Below are positions 24,503 to 35,271 of a DNA stretch of 64,000 nucleotides, piece by piece. Under the pieces are notes generated by a model. The model saw only the letters and a program-made list of their open reading frames with translations, was not told the DNA's origin and did not search any database. The DNA lies in contig WOAB01000041.1 of the NCBI GenBank assembly GCA_027886185.1, forward strand, positions 1,798,001-1,862,000. The letters are read 5' to 3'. The position numbers were made by a program, and so were the translations under genes. Source of the DNA: Rheum nobile (taxonomy: Eukaryota; Streptophyta; Magnoliopsida; Caryophyllales; Polygonaceae). Position 1 is the first letter of the stretch; each line of letters starts with the position of its first letter.

Positions 24503-26596
24503 CACGATTTCTATTTAGCGCACCAGTAAAATTTCTATTTAACGCCCTGGTTCATCCGTGACGGATGAACATGTTTCGTCCGTCACGGATGAACATGTTT
24601 CGTCCGTCACAGATGAACATGCTGATCCCCGACACGATTTTGGAATCGCCATAACTTTTGATTCTCTAGTCCAAACGCGCTAAAATTTGGAGGAGTTATA
24701 GTTGACATCTTGATCTTTAATCTGACGTTAGAATCACTCAATTTGGGATTACGTAACAAAAGTTATACTTCTCCAAAGACGGAACAAAAAACAGAGATCT
24801 CTTAAGCGCCAAGGCGAGTACAATAGCATTTAAGTCGGCTTACAATATCATTGCAATCATGGATCACAATAGCATTACAATGTGCGAGTACAATAACATT
24901 TAAGTCGGCTTGCGACCTCGTCTCTTTCTTGTACAAGAAGGTCTGAATGCCATCAACTGAGAAACAAATGGATCATATAGACAAGCAGTAGAGGCATCAT
25001 GTGCATGCTCCCACATGACAAATACTGGATGCAATGGTGACGCCTCTGATAGGACCATCTACTCATGGGTTCAAATAATTAATATAAAATAATTAAATGA
25101 TTAGTATCATACCGAAATGAAATGTCTCTCTTTCTCAACATGGCAGATGCAGATCGTCTTAAGCTTATACGGCTCAAAGTCTTTAATGAAGGATTGTGGA
25201 GGCATATAAGGTGGTGAAAACATTTGACCCACTGAATTCTTGGGAGCTCTAACCTGAGATGGCCTCAAAAGAGTGGTAGGAGCTTTAGGGTTTCGTGAAG
25301 GTATGCTAGTGGGCATTGGTGGCCTACCTCGTTGCTTTTTGGGAGGTGTCCCTTCCGTATCTTTGTATGTGTACTCCGATGAAGAAGGATGTCTTTTAGT
25401 GGTATCTTTATTTAGAGCTCCCATTGGTCGTCCTTTATGCCTCACAATAGCCGGCTTTTGCAGACTAGTCCCCTCGGGGCGAGCTATGTCGTAAAGTCGC
25501 GAGACACATTTTTCTTGATCATCTGCTGACAGATTGAGGAAATGATCCGTATAAAATTGATCCATCAAAGATCTCGCAACTCTATGCTTCATTTCAACCT
25601 CACCTTCGTCTTGCACTTCTGACAAACTCAATCGTCTCCAAAATGGATGCAACGTTGAAGGCTTAATAGGGATTGAACTCGTCACATTTCTAGCGATGTC
25701 ATGCACACACGGCAATCCATCTCTCACCATCATCTGGCATGTGCAGATCTTGTCACAAAATGGATTTTCCCCTTTTTTGTATTCTTCCGTCAAGCAGTCA
25801 AGTGCAACCTTAGATACTTTGTACTTCAACCGCTTGAAAACATCAGCTCATGTCCCAAGAGTCATCGTGCTTTGTACACTCTTGTTGAAGGTTCCCTTGA
25901 TGTCCTTTACTTGGTTACCCATCTTTGAATGATATTGACCAAATACCGTGTCTAGACTACCATGTGGAATAGTCAAGAAGTCTTTCAAGAACCTTCTTCC
26001 ACAAGAAAGAGACGAGGTCGAACCTTCTTCCACAAGAAAGAGACGAGGTCGTTCGAACCTCCGTTTATATGATCCATTCGTTTCAATAACCTTCTAGACC
26101 AAATATCCTTTGTTGCTTGCCTATATGATCCATTCGTTTCTCAACTGATGGCGTTCGAACCTTCTTCTACAAGAAAGAGACGAGGTCGCAAGCCGACTTA
26201 AACGCTATTGTACTCGCACATTGTAATGCTATTGTGATCCATGATTGCAATGCTATTGTAATCCGACTTAAATGCTATTGTACTCGCCTTGGCGCTTAAG
26301 AGATCTCTATTTTTTGTCCCATCTTTGGAGAAGTATAACTTTTTATACGTAACTCCGAATTGAGTGATTCCAACGTCGGATTAAAATCAAGATGTTAACT
26401 ATAACTCCTCCAAATTTCAGCGCGTTTAGACTAGGGAATCAAAAGTTATGGCATGTTCATCCGTGACGGACGACATGTTCATCCGTCCGTGACGGACGAA
26501 ACATGTTCATTCGTCACGGATGAACATGATTCGTCCGTCACAGATGAACCAGAGCGTTAAATAGAAATTTTGCCGGTACGCTAAATAGCAACGGCC
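24503..26596 (-). mobile_element. Mutator-like element (MULE) with about 485-bp TIRs
   Basis: The left TIR at about 24503-24988 and right TIR at about 26112-26596 are inverted copies with moderate divergence. They share CTATTTAGCG near the tip and blocks such as GCGCTTAAGAGATCTC. TATAAAAG at 24495-24502 and 26597-26604 gives a matching 8-bp flank; extended to 9 bp it has one mismatch, while MULEs usually duplicate 9 bp. The subterminal regions hold arrays of a near-palindromic motif, TTCATCCGTGACGGATGAA, and variants. The body carries a FAR1-type transposase fragment on the minus strand. Exact outer ends are uncertain by a few bases. Confidence 0.75.
25107..26033 (-). pseudogene. FAR1/MULE transposase C-terminal fragment with SWIM zinc finger
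   Basis: A 240-codon frame (25829-25107) contains a SWIM-type zinc finger, CTCQMMVRDGLPCVHD (CxC...CxH), followed by a basic linker rich in Pro, Lys and Arg. Just upstream at 26033-25848, in another frame, is a stretch with GNQVKDIKGTFNKS, which precedes the SWIM finger in FAR1-type transposases. A frameshift near 25840 therefore separates the two. The DDE catalytic region is absent, so the protein could not transpose DNA. It lies between the MULE TIRs and is its degenerate cargo. A domesticated FAR1 gene is unlikely given the frame break and truncation. Confidence 0.75.
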
Positions 26597-26890
26597 TATA
26601 AAAGGATGGTCTTAACAATATATACATATGAGTTTATGACTTTCTTATATCTACTTAATAGTTTAGACTATTGCTTTAAATCCTATAAAATATTATTTAA
26701 TATTGTACTTTTTTTTGTATTATTAAGGTCACATCCAAATTTTATTTAATTATATCATTTTCTTAAAGCATATTGCCCCTTTTAAATAATAACTCTCAAT
26801 TGTATACATTTTATGTGTGCTCATATAATAAAAATTGTAAACTTTCTACATAGTTTCAAGTTTTTAAATGTTGATTTTGTTTGTGCTCAT

Positions 26891-27733
26891 ATACGGAATC
26901 TCTAAATTTGCCATTAATAACTTCTCAATTAGATATGGCTTTGAAAAAAAATTACTATACCTTGAAAATTTAATTATACATTTTTTAAAATATTGTTCTA
27001 CCTAACAAATTTTCAACTGAAAGATTTCACATTTTAAAATAAGTATAAAGTAATTTGATAATTGTTAAAACAAAATATTTTAGTGTTGGATGATGTTATT
27101 GTTAGGTCATCAAGCTTTTTAAAACATTACACTTGATTTTTTTTTTAAATATCATCAAATATCGTGGGTCTCATTTTTACTTGAATGAATAATATACTTT
27201 AATTGTGTAACAAATCCCTCAAATCTAGAAGGTTTATCATATCAGAAATTGATTTCAATTTTTTTGTGATAATAATCGTGTTATTTTGTGAGAAATTGAG
27301 ATTAAGAAAATTAATAACTAATAATTATAATTAAGTTACTTTTTGGAAATTGAATTACTGAACTCGGAACTTCACTTTAGTATTTTGGGTATCTCGGATG
27401 TTAATTTGCTAAGATTTTATTATTCTCAAATATGTTGAACTTTATACCAATATAAATGAGTGATTTAAAAATAAATTGGCAGAATAAAAACAAATCAAAA
27501 TGATATTTAGAAACAAGTAAACAAATCTATCTATATATATATATATATTAAGGTTATTGCTTTTCGAGTCATCAGAACGATTCTGGCCCCATAAATCTTA
27601 TGTGTCATTTTTTTTTCTATATTATAAATTTTGATAGTTTGTTTTATAAATAAAACTAAATACTTTGAAGATTTATTTAACAAACTTAACATGCAGCTGT
27701 TATTAATTAGCTAGTCCTACCTATAAAATAATC
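26891..27733. repeat. Direct repeat copy A (about 843 bp)
   Basis: Starts ATACGGAATCTCTAAATTTG and ends with ACCTATAAAATAATC. It matches copy B at 27974-28812 over its whole length with scattered substitutions and small indels, at an offset of 1083 bp. It includes one Helitron-like TCTATATATA start. Confidence 0.85.
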
Positions 27734-27973
27734 TATTTTTTTAATTTTTTTTATATTATAAACTTCTCGGTCCTAAAAATCTATATATATATATTAAAGT
27801 TATTGAATTCGAGCCACCAGAATGTTTCTCGTCCCACAAATCCTATGTGTCATTTTGTTATTAATCTATTTTTTCATTAATATTATATTTTAATTTAAAT
27901 CACAAATTCTAATCACAACTAATGTTTCTGGACCTACAATTTTCAATTTTTATATCAAATCATTCTTTCAAAT

Positions 27974-28812
27974 ATACGTAATCTCTAAATTTGCCACTAA
28001 CAACTTCTCAACTAGATATGGCTTTGAAAAAAATTACTAGACCTTGAAAATTTAATTATACATTTAAAAAAATATTGTTCTACCTAATAGATTTTCAATT
28101 GTGATATTTCACATTTTAAGATAAATATAAAGTAATTTGATAATTGTTAAAACAAAATATTTTAACGTTGGCTTATGTTATTGTTAAGTCATCAAGCTTT
28201 TTAAAACATTACACTTTTTTTTTTAAAATATCATCAAATATTATGGGTCTCATTTTTACTTTAATGAATAATGTACTTTATTATGTAACAAATCCCTTAA
28301 ATCTAGAAGGTTTATCAAATCAGAAATTGATTTCACATTTTTTGTTATAATAACCGTGTTATTTTGTGAGAAGTTAAGATTAAGAAAATTAATTACTTAT
28401 AATTATAATTAAGCTTTTTTGGAAATGAAATTATTGAACTCAGCACTTCACTTTAGTATTTTGGTGTATCTCGGATGTTAATTTGCTAAGATTTTATTAT
28501 TCTTAAATATGTTGAACTTTATACCAATATAAATGAGTGATTTAAAAATAAATTGGTACATTAAAAAAATCAAAATCATATTTAGAAACAAGTAAACAAA
28601 TATATATATATATTAAAGCTATTACTTTTCGAGTCACCACAACGATTCTGGTCCTAAAAATCTTACGTGTCATTTTGTATTTGTTTTTGATTTTTCTATA
28701 ATATAAATTTTGATAGTTTTTTTTATAAATAAAACTAAATACTTTGAAGATTTATTTAACAAACTTAACATGCAGTTGCTATTAATTAGTTGGTCTTACC
28801 TATAAAGTAATC
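27974..28812. repeat. Direct repeat copy B (about 839 bp)
   Basis: Second copy of the 26891-27733 segment, starting ATACGTAATCTCTAAATTTG. The pair implies a local duplication, or two insertions of the same composite sequence. The copies are diverged enough to be old. Confidence 0.85.
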
Positions 28813-30287
28813 CAATTTTAATTAACATACGTTGATATGTTTATCTATTTTAAATTGATTTGATCAATTTTGTTGGATATGTCACACGATATCTTATCAA
28901 TTGCTAATGAATAATTATAAATTTTACTTTTTCGATCAAGCCAAAATTTTGGGTTATTTTGACTAATCACACTTTCATAATATTCATATAAATATCATAT
29001 ACCTTTATATATATTAAATTGTATATAATAAATTAGAAGCATAGATTTTGTATATTAATCTACTCATATTGTGATTTTATTATAAAGCTCATTATTTCTA
29101 TTTTATTTTCTCAATTAATTGAATTGCATTTGGTTTAAATTTTTCAATAGTTTCGAATTCAGTGAATCTTTTTTTCTTCATAACATAACAAACTAATATA
29201 AATAAAATTATTATTGAACCAATATATATATATAGGTTCACGTCCACCTTCAAGGTCATGGTTTGACCATTAACGTTGGCCAACCACTATTTTTTTTGTT
29301 CGAGCAAGTTTTTTCCTTTTTTTGAATCAATTCCCCCACCCCAAACAAGTTTTTTAAGCCAACTTTTCCTTTTTCACTTCATGAAAACAAAGGTTGAACA
29401 ATATGCAACCATTTTTGAACAAATTTGATTTGTTCAAACATATCATAAAAATGTTCAAATATTGCATAAAAAATCAAACTTATAACAAAGATAAAGTTGA
29501 ATAATATTTTATTTAAGTTTGAACATTTTTACAATAAACTTGAACATTAATTTATAAGATATTCCAAAATAATTACAAATAAAAAATCGTTCGAACATTA
29601 AACAACTCAGATTATTCAAACATAGCCGCAAAATGTTCAAACATGAACGTAATTTGTTCAAAATTTAATAAAATATAAAGTTGAACAATATATCATTAAA
29701 ATTGAACAATTGTCCAGTAAACTTGAACTATTGTTTATAAGATAACTCAAACTTAGTACAACTCAAAATGTTCAAAACATAACATAACTCAACTTGAAAT
29801 ATTGTGTAATCAGTCACTTACAACTATTTAGCCTAATTTTATATGTGACCATACTTTAATGTAACTAAGTTTTATTTTATTTTAAAATGAAATTTTATTG
29901 TGTAAATACTTTTAAAAAGCCCAAAAAATTATTTTCATCTGTGTTATTTTATCTATACTTTTAAAGTTTTAATTATTAATTATTTTATTTGACCAATCTT
30001 TATCATATATTTATCATGTTGATCACATATAATTGTTATCAATTTTATAAATAATTATTAGACACATTTTCAAGTTTAATGCATTTTCAGTAAGCACTTG
30101 ACTTACAAACTTATTGTATAAACTTTCAAACTTATTGGGTTACGATATTATTCAGGATAAATGTTTTTTATTTAACATGCAAATATATAAATTTTTTTGA
30201 CAGAGTAAATGTAATATTTTTGAAATGTAAAACTAAAATTAATTAAATGTAAACTACACGTCTTGTGAGATATCTTATTCTCACCAT

Positions 30288-30316
30288 ACCCGTGCATGGC
30301 ACGGGTAATACACTAG
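30288..30316 (+). mobile_element. Helitron 3' terminus: hairpin plus CTAG
   Basis: An 8-bp perfect stem, ACCCGTGC-ATG-GCACGGGT (30288-30306), is followed ten bases later by CTAG (30313-30316) and then T. This is the standard plant Helitron 3' end (subterminal hairpin, CTRR, A/T insertion site). It fixes orientation as plus and the right boundary of the element. Confidence 0.9.
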
Positions 30317-30399
30317 TTATGGTATAAAATGAGAATAAATCTATAGCCTTGGATTGAAACAAATTCAAGGATTTGAATCAAACTTTCATTAAAGGGGCA

Positions 30400-31350
30400 T
30401 GTGACATGTGCATGATGACCCATTGGTCAAACTTCTCTTGTCGGTCAACGCCGGACTCCGGCAGTCAACGTCGGCGTTGACTGACCTTTTTTTTTGGCCC
30501 AAAATTTGTTTTATTGGGACGGAATTTTCATTTTCTGGGCCAAAATTTTCTATGCACATTCCATCAAAATTTCATACACTTTTGAAAAAAGAGCAATGTA
30601 TGTTAAAAAACTAAATGAATTTTACATCTAGTACAAAAATAAATGACAAGTATACTATTCTATGTTCACATACATGCAAAAACTCATGCACTTCAATATT
30701 CATCCACACACGGTCTAAAACCTATGCACATTTTCAACACAAACTCGGTATATGCACTCATAGTGCAAATTAGGTGCACAAACAAGCCATTTTTCATGCA
30801 CATACACGCATAGATGTATGCACTTCACACGTAATGCACTTGGACGTGCATGCAAATTGGCTTGAATGTGCATAATGTTTGCATTTTATGTGCTTATACA
30901 AATCATGTGCACATACAAGCCATTATCAATGCACATACATGCATAGACGTATGCACTTCACACGTAATGCACTGAATGTGCGTGCAAAATGACTTGAATG
31001 TGCATAATGTTTGCACTGGATGTGCGGGAAAAATCTGGGCCTCAAAAATAAACATTTTAGGAGGGAAAAAAGCTTGAACGGTTAAAAGTGTATGAAATCT
31101 TGCATGAATGTGCATAGAAAATTTTAGGCCGGATACAAAAAAAAGCGCCAAAAAAAAATTGGTCCCGTAAAAAAAAGTTGACCGGTTTTACGTCGGTCAA
31201 AAGTGCATAAAATCATGTTGGAATGTGCATATAAAATTTTGGCTTAGAAAACAAAATTTTCGTCCCAAAAAAAATATTTTTTGGGTCCGAAAAAAAAGGT
31301 CAGTCAACACCGGAGTTGACTCACTTAAGTGGTCATGTGCACATGACCAC
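30400..31350. mobile_element. Non-autonomous TIR element with GTGCA-rich core
   Basis: Sequence at about 30470-30590 and the reverse complement of about 31205-31330 match imperfectly. Both contain GTTGACTGACC then T-runs, then CCAAAATTTT and ATGCACATTCCA. The core is packed with TGCAC/GTGCA words and has an imperfect tandem repeat of about 133 bp (30774-30906 and 30907 to about 31035). No ORF with family features is present. Outer ends and target duplication are not resolved. Confidence 0.6.
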
Positions 31351-31561
31351 TTAAATGAAGCTTTTATTAATCCTAAATTTTTGTATCAACTTTCATTCAA
31401 TGGTGGAGGTTCATTATCATTTTACACCTTAAGTATCATTCTCACTTGATCAAGCCCCATAAAATTAAAACTTATTAATCCTAAATTTTTGTATCAACTT
31501 CCTAATTATTTTACTTACTATTTTCCAATATAACACAATTTATATATTATAGTAATACAGC

Positions 31562-32643
31562 CAGTGGCGGACCCATGAATTATTGGAAGGGGGGGGGGGG
31601 GGAGATTGCTTAACATAACTCAAAATATGTGTCGCTTAATATATATCAGTAATTACAAAATCATGACGAAGAGGTTGACAAGGACCCTTAATCACATAAT
31701 CCCTCCTAACATCGTCTCTAATCCGAGGATCATAATCGTTGATAGGTTTTCTCAATCCCGGATCACTAATCACATCATCTTCACATACTCGAGCTCTTTT
31801 AGGGCTCGATCCACCAACATTAGCATGACTATCAATATTTGGATGTTCATGAGATGTATTTGGAGGCTCGATAGTTGGAATTATTGATTTCTTACTCCGA
31901 ATAACAAATTTGTCCATAATCCTAATAAAAAAGAAAGCAACTTCACATTTGTTCTTCAACCAATTTTCAATTCAAACAAAATCAATCTTAAATTACAATT
32001 TTCAACCAATTATCAATAAAATTCAACCAACAAGACAAATAGATATAGATAGAAAACAAATCTAAATACCTAAACAAAATCAATTGAGTTCAAATTCAAC
32101 AAAAACAATTTAACCAAAATCTATTCAAAGTTTCAAACCCTAAAAACATTAAAGGGGAGGGGGAGCAAGTGAGCAACCGAGACTTACAGTGGCGGCGAGC
32201 CGGCGAGCAGTGGCGGCGGGCGGTTTCTGGTGGCGAGTCATCGTCGTGGGAGGCAGTGGCGGCGAGCAGTGGCGGACCCCAAGTGCACTGTGCAGCGCAG
32301 CAGCATCCAAAATTTCAAAGCTTCGAATTTTGACATTCAGAAAGGGGGAAAAGCCAAAGAAATATTGTTTTTTTAAAAAAAAAAACTGAAATGAAGACTT
32401 TATTTTTTTAACAAAACGACGTCGTTTGGCATGAGACCAAAACGACGTCGTTTTGGCACCGTTTTAAAATTTAAAAAAAAAAGGAAAAACAAGGTCGTCT
32501 TCAACCTCGGTCTTCAGCCCCCAATTCCAGCTCGCCGCAGGGGCTTCAATGGCAGCTTGCCGTCGGCTCTTCCCTAATCTCGGCGGTTTCTGGGGGCTAA
32601 GCGGGGGCGGCCGCCCACTCAAGCCCCCCTGGGTCCGCCACTG
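31562..32643. mobile_element. hAT-type deletion derivative with perfect 8-bp target duplication
   Basis: The 1082-bp element has ends CAGTGGCGGACCCA / TGGGTCCGCCACTG and is flanked by AATACAGC at 31554-31561 and 32644-32651, an exact 8-bp duplication as in hAT. A second copy of the terminal motif (CAGTGGCGGACCCC) lies inside at 32267, hinting at nested or rearranged ends. A G-run at 31589-31602 and two copies of AACGACGTCGTTTTGG-like palindromes near 32415-32455 lie within. Confidence 0.9.
31636..31959 (-). pseudogene. N-terminal fragment of a TTF/ZMYM1-like hAT transposase
   Basis: The frame encodes about 107 residues. Its C-terminal part, DPRIRDDVRRDYVIKGPCQP, matches the start of the TTF-type zinc finger of plant hAT transposases related to ZMYM1-like proteins. 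The Cys/His-rich remainder of the finger and the catalytic and dimerisation domains are missing. It lies inside the 31562-32643 hAT element, which explains it as residual transposase coding sequence. Not expected to be functional. Confidence 0.65.
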
Positions 32644-34531
32644 AATACAGCGACCATTTGCTTCAAAAAAGAAGATGAACACATTAATATATGTTTTTAC
32701 GTCTTGACAGTTCTAGCTTGACCGGCTAAAATCGATCTACATTTAAATTGTAGTTAACTATAGTTTAGGATTTATAATAAAGTTTAAATCTAATTATATT
32801 GACAAAATAACATAAAAAATATATAGTCTTTCAAACATAGATATTTAATTTATGCAGTAAAACATATTGTAAAAAATGTTAAAAATTATTGTATTAATAC
32901 AAATTACGATACAACTGTATGAATTTGTATACCCATTAAATATGTTATTAAAATTAAAATTTTTAAAATATAAATGACGATATGATTGTATGAATTTCTA
33001 CACTCGTAAAACATGTTAGAAATTAGTGTTTTAGCACGAATAAGATACGACTATATTAATTTCTAACACCCGTAAAAACATGTTGTAACAATTGTTGATC
33101 ATATTGTTTTAAGAGTATATGGATTTATAGACTTATAAAACATACTAAAATAATTGCTAGAAAATATTATTTTAATATAATTTATAGTGTGACTATATGA
33201 ATTTCTACATCCATAAAAATACAACATAAATTTTGAAGCAATCGGACCCATTAGCACGGCCGTAAGGAATATCACATGGCGTACGTATGTAAGGCTTCTA
33301 TCACGACATAGAAGGTGACAATATACATACTATACATACAATTTAAGAGGGGGTTATCATACATTTGCCTTTTAAAATAAGAAATAAAAAATATTATGAG
33401 CCTTTAGATTAAGGGGAAAGAAGGGGTAAGATTAAAAGTGGCACGGTGATATTTTTGTAAATATCGCGAATTTTTTTTCCTGTCAATGATATTCATTTTA
33501 TTTATTTTGTTCTTCATCGTTCTAAACTGTTATCTTTACGTTCACATATAAACACTAGACATTTATTTATTTGTATTACAAATTTATAATGTTCATATAT
33601 TAACATAAAATGTTTATACAGTTTGTACTCAAAGTTTACAAACTAAAGTGAATTAGAGATGTATAAACACACTTTATACTAGAGATTCATTAAGTATATC
33701 AAGTATGGACTTATATTGTGTTAAATCCTAAACCACTAAAGTCTAAATCCATAAACCCTAAATCCCTAAACCTTAAATTCTTAAACCCTAAATCCCTAAC
33801 CCAAGACCCTAAACCCCTACACCCTAAGCATAATGTATAGTTATTAAATCATCACCCTTTACGTTTATTTATTTTTACTTGGCCTTTGAGATTCATATGT
33901 AATAAGCACATGTTCATGTATTAGTAGTGTAAAGTTCATGTGTAGCATGCACATATTCATTGAAATTCTTTTTATTTGGTATTTGAGGTTCATATGTAAC
34001 ATGAACACATTCATATATTTGTTCTTTAAGGTTCATATGTAACACGCACATGTACGCATGCTTCAAATTTGTTTTACTTGGTCTTTGATGTTCATATGTA
34101 ATAGGCACACGTTCATATATTTGTTTTTTAAGATTCATATGTAACATGTGCATGTATGCCACACTCCCAAACCACCAAGCCAAATGTTTTTTGTGATTTT
34201 ATTAGAAAAAATAAAAATTTAAAATACATGCTTTTCCTGACTAGCTTTAACGCGCGCTATCTGATTAAAGCGAAACGAAAGAATGTAATGGCTTTGTATT
34301 TAGCACCACAAACCGGCTTCGTATATGATCCCGTGTTTACAATGTAATGAAGAAATAAAATAGAATTTACAAAATTTCAATTGTAACATAAACAAATAAG
34401 AAGGAAACAATAAAATTAGACATTTGCCTTTATAAAACAAAAAGTTCATCATCCCTGAACCTAGTACGATTTTAATAAAAAATGTTGTATTGATATGTTT
34501 AAGGGTCTGTTCCACATTTGTCATATTACAC
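32644..34531. other. AT-rich spacer with degenerate telomere-like and tandem repeats
   Basis: No gene is supported. At about 33722-33828 a run of degenerate CCCTAAA-type units appears (for example AAACCCTAAATCCCTAAACC). At about 33869-34155 three or more units of roughly 100 bp recur, each built on TTTACTTGGTCTTTGA and TTCATATGTAA(C/T)A..GCACA. Before 33.4 kb a phrase close to TATGAATTTCTACA recurs at intervals. Confidence 0.55.
33722..33828. repeat. Degenerate interstitial telomere-like repeats
   Basis: About a dozen irregular units around CCCTAAA or CCCTAAAT lie on the plus strand, mixed with TCTAAATCC and CCTTAAAT variants. The plant telomere repeat is CCCTAAA, but the units here are imperfect and short. 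Confidence 0.6.
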
Positions 34532-34539
34532 ATTATAAT

Positions 34540-35183
34540 CAGAGGTGTTCATAATTATCCGATCGATCCGATCCACCAATCCGATCCTAAAATATCCGAA
34601 TTCGGGGAAATGTTTTGGATCACCGGATCGGATACGGATCGGGGCTAGATATCTGGGGGTATGCCACTATTATAATATTTATATAAAATTAATATATATT
34701 ACTTGGAAATTAAATAGGTCAATGGTTTTCCTATTTTTATAAATGTGTAAACATTAAAATTTTTGGATCGGATATCCGGGATTAGGGATGAAAGTATTGA
34801 ATTTTAGACAATTAAATATTTATTTTTTGAACTCGAATTAGTGAACTTTGAAAGTATTTTTGTTATTTTTTGGTGGTTTGTTTGAAATTGTATATTGGTT
34901 AAACTTCTAAGTCTTTTGTTTTACTTTATATGTTGAACATGTAGCTAATCTAGTTGATGAATTATAAATTTATGATAATATTTTTTATACAAAAATATTT
35001 TTTTTATATTGATTTATATACAGATTGAATATTTAGGATATCCGAGATGAATATTCAATCCGATCCGAGGTTTTCGGATCGAATATCCGGGATTTTCGGA
35101 TACGGATATCGATTTTGGGATTTTTCATTTGAGGTTATCCGATCCGATAAACCGGATCGGATATCCGATAATGAACAACCCTA
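34540..35183. mobile_element. hAT-like element rich in GGATATCCG motifs
   Basis: The 644-bp element has ends CAGAGGTGTTCAT and, inverted, TAGGGTTGTTCAT. It is flanked by identical ATTATAAT at 34532-34539 and 35184-35191. Both ends carry many copies of CCGGATCGGATA/GGATATCCG, while the middle is AT-rich. There is no coding capacity. The 8-bp duplication supports hAT. Confidence 0.8.
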
Positions 35184-35271
35184 ATTATAATATATTATAT
35201 TTGAAAAGTTGAGTTTGGTCCACTTTCTTATAATATCCCTCCTTCTCATTATCTTCCACTAACACAAACTG

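Larger units (their letters stand above)
26597..30316. mobile_element. AT-rich Helitron-like region ending in a Helitron 3' terminus
   Basis: The segment has no supported ORF. It contains repeated Helitron-like 5' starts (near 27530 and 27780, weaker near 28602), each followed by a related block reading roughly GAGYCACC..AACG..TTCTGG..GTGTCATTTT. It ends with the terminal hairpin at 30288-30306 and CTAG. An internal direct duplication of about 840 bp is listed separately. From about 29380 to 29800 the motif TTGAAC/GTTCAA is very frequent. Confidence 0.6.

Noticed and set aside
25107..25829. Functional FAR1/FHY3 host gene
   Set aside because: It lies between MULE TIRs, lacks the catalytic and N-terminal domains, and has a frameshift just upstream.
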